From Deltaproteobacteria bacterium (GTDB taxonomy: Bacteria; Myxococcota; Polyangia; Polyangiales; B10-G4): a DNA stretch of 5,822 nt. The stretch covers positions 1-5,822 of the forward strand of contig JAFDCW010000329.1 in assembly GCA_019312705.1 (NCBI GenBank), read 5' to 3'. Below are positions 5,085 to 5,822 of this stretch, in pieces. The position numbers were made by a program, and so were the translations under genes. Position 1 is the stretch's first letter; each line of letters opens with the position of its first letter. Below the pieces are notes generated by a model. The model saw only the letters and a list, made by a program, of their open reading frames with translations. It was not told where the DNA came from and ran no database searches.

Positions 5085-5822
5085 CCGAGCCCGAGCCGCG
5101 CTATCCCTACGTGCACGTCGACGTTCCAGCCGACATGGCCGAAGCCGTCTCGGCGGAGCTCTGGAACCTCGGAGCGGAGGGAGTCGAGGAGCGCGACGCG
5201 GGCACGATGAGCAGCGCTGCTGGGGAAGCGGCGCTCACCCTCGTCGCCTTCTTCTCCGACCCCGCCAACGCCGAATCGATAGCCAGAGGCTTCCAGGGGC
5301 GTTATCCGGCCCGCGTCGAGTTCGTCGTCGGTGACGCGTGGCGCGATGGGTGGCGGGAGTACTTCGAGCCGTCTCGGGTTGGAGCGCGGTTGCTCATCCG
5401 CCCGAGCTGGCGAGAGGTCCGGGCCTTCCCCGACGAGGTGGTGCTGACCATCGATCCCGGGCGCGCCTTCGGCAGCGGAATCCACGAGACCACCCGCCTC
5501 GTGCTTCGAGAGGTCGACCGTCGCGTGAAGCCGGGCGACCGTCTCCTCGACGTCGGCAGCGGGTCGGGCATCCTCGCGGTTGCCGCGGTGCTCTTCGGAG
5601 CGGCGCACGTGCGCACCGTCGACAACGACCCCGACACCGTTCCGGTGGCCCTCGAGAACGCGACCCTGAACGGAGTGGCCGACCGGATCGAGGCCGACGC
5701 CACGCCCGTCGGCGACCTCACCGGGACCTATCCCCTCGTCCTCGCGAATATCCAGCCGGTGGTGCTGATCCCCCTCGCCCGGGACATCGCGGACCGGGTC
5801 GCCCCCGGGGGCACGCTCATCC
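5081..5822 (+). CDS. prmA: ribosomal protein L11 methyltransferase, 3'-truncated by window edge
   Basis: The visible 247 codons cover most of PrmA, which is usually near 290-300 residues. The enzyme uses S-adenosylmethionine to trimethylate lysines and the N-terminus of ribosomal protein L11 in the cytoplasm. An N-terminal L11-recognition domain occupies about 7-75. It is followed by the linker pattern WRDGWREYFEP (87-97) and LIRPSW (105-110), the PrmA signature IDPGRAFGSGIHETTRL (124-140), SAM-binding motif I LLDVGSGSGILAVAA (155-169), the acidic motif DNDPDT (181-186), and LANIQP (221-226) where PrmA proteins carry an aNI motif. The familiar AFGTGTHPTT reads AFGSGIHETT here, a tolerable variant. 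The ATG overlaps the TPR stop as ATGA and has no evident ribosome binding site, so initiation probably depends on the upstream gene. The frame is open to base 5822. Confidence 0.96.
   Translation, partial: MTEPEPRYPYVHVDVPADMAEAVSAELWNLGAEGVEERDAGTMSSAAGEAALTLVAFFSDPANAESIARGFQGRYPARVEFVVGDAWRDGWREYFEPSRVGARLLIRPSWREVRAFPDEVVLTIDPGRAFGSGIHETTRLVLREVDRRVKPGDRLLDVGSGSGILAVAAVLFGAAHVRTVDNDPDTVPVALENATLNGVADRIEADATPVGDLTGTYPLVLANIQPVVLIPLARDIADRVAPGGTLI

Noticed and set aside
4856..5608. 250-codon open frame on the minus strand opposite the TPR end and prmA
   Set aside because: It is antisense to the PrmA motifs, with charged low-complexity translation typical of a GC-rich shadow frame.

Overview
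The window is GC-rich, densely coding bacterial DNA with mostly short intergenic gaps. It looks chromosomal: there are no insertion sequences, tRNA or rRNA genes, CRISPR repeats or phage genes. Three things suggest a Myxococcota or other former deltaproteobacterial lineage: a bacterial acyl-CoA-binding protein, a secreted TPR protein ending in a Trp-rich C-terminal membrane anchor, and the strong G/C bias at third codon positions. This assignment is inference at modest confidence.

Layout. (1) Bases 19-468 (+) encode a small VOC/glyoxalase-fold protein. It is convergent with the next block, and a short hairpin lies in the gap. (2) A minus-strand block reads right to left: homoserine dehydrogenase (2990-1677), acyl-CoA-binding protein (1651-1400) and a DUF1295/steroid 5-alpha-reductase-like membrane protein (1395-508). 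Gaps of 25 and 4 bases suggest one transcript. (3) A putative Thr-tailed lipoprotein (3679-3092, -) lies upstream of homoserine dehydrogenase in the same direction. (4) The 238-base divergent region 3680-3917 holds ribosome binding sites for both flanking genes, a local hairpin, an 11-bp long-range inverted repeat and a possible 38-codon ORF. (5) A plus-strand block encodes an 81-aa membrane protein (3918-4163), a TPR protein with a signal peptide (4236-5084) and the first 247 codons of ribosomal protein L11 methyltransferase PrmA (5081 to the window edge). The last two overlap by ATGA.

How the genes fit together. Homoserine dehydrogenase feeds the threonine, methionine and isoleucine branch. 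The two genes after it (acyl-CoA carrier and membrane reductase-like protein) point to lipid metabolism, so that grouping is not an obvious single pathway. The plus-strand block joins two envelope proteins of unknown role to a ribosome-modifying enzyme. No clearly new defence or mobile system is visible. The least explained parts are the divergent intergenic region, the uncharacterised lipoprotein, and the pair formed by the small membrane protein and the TPR protein.
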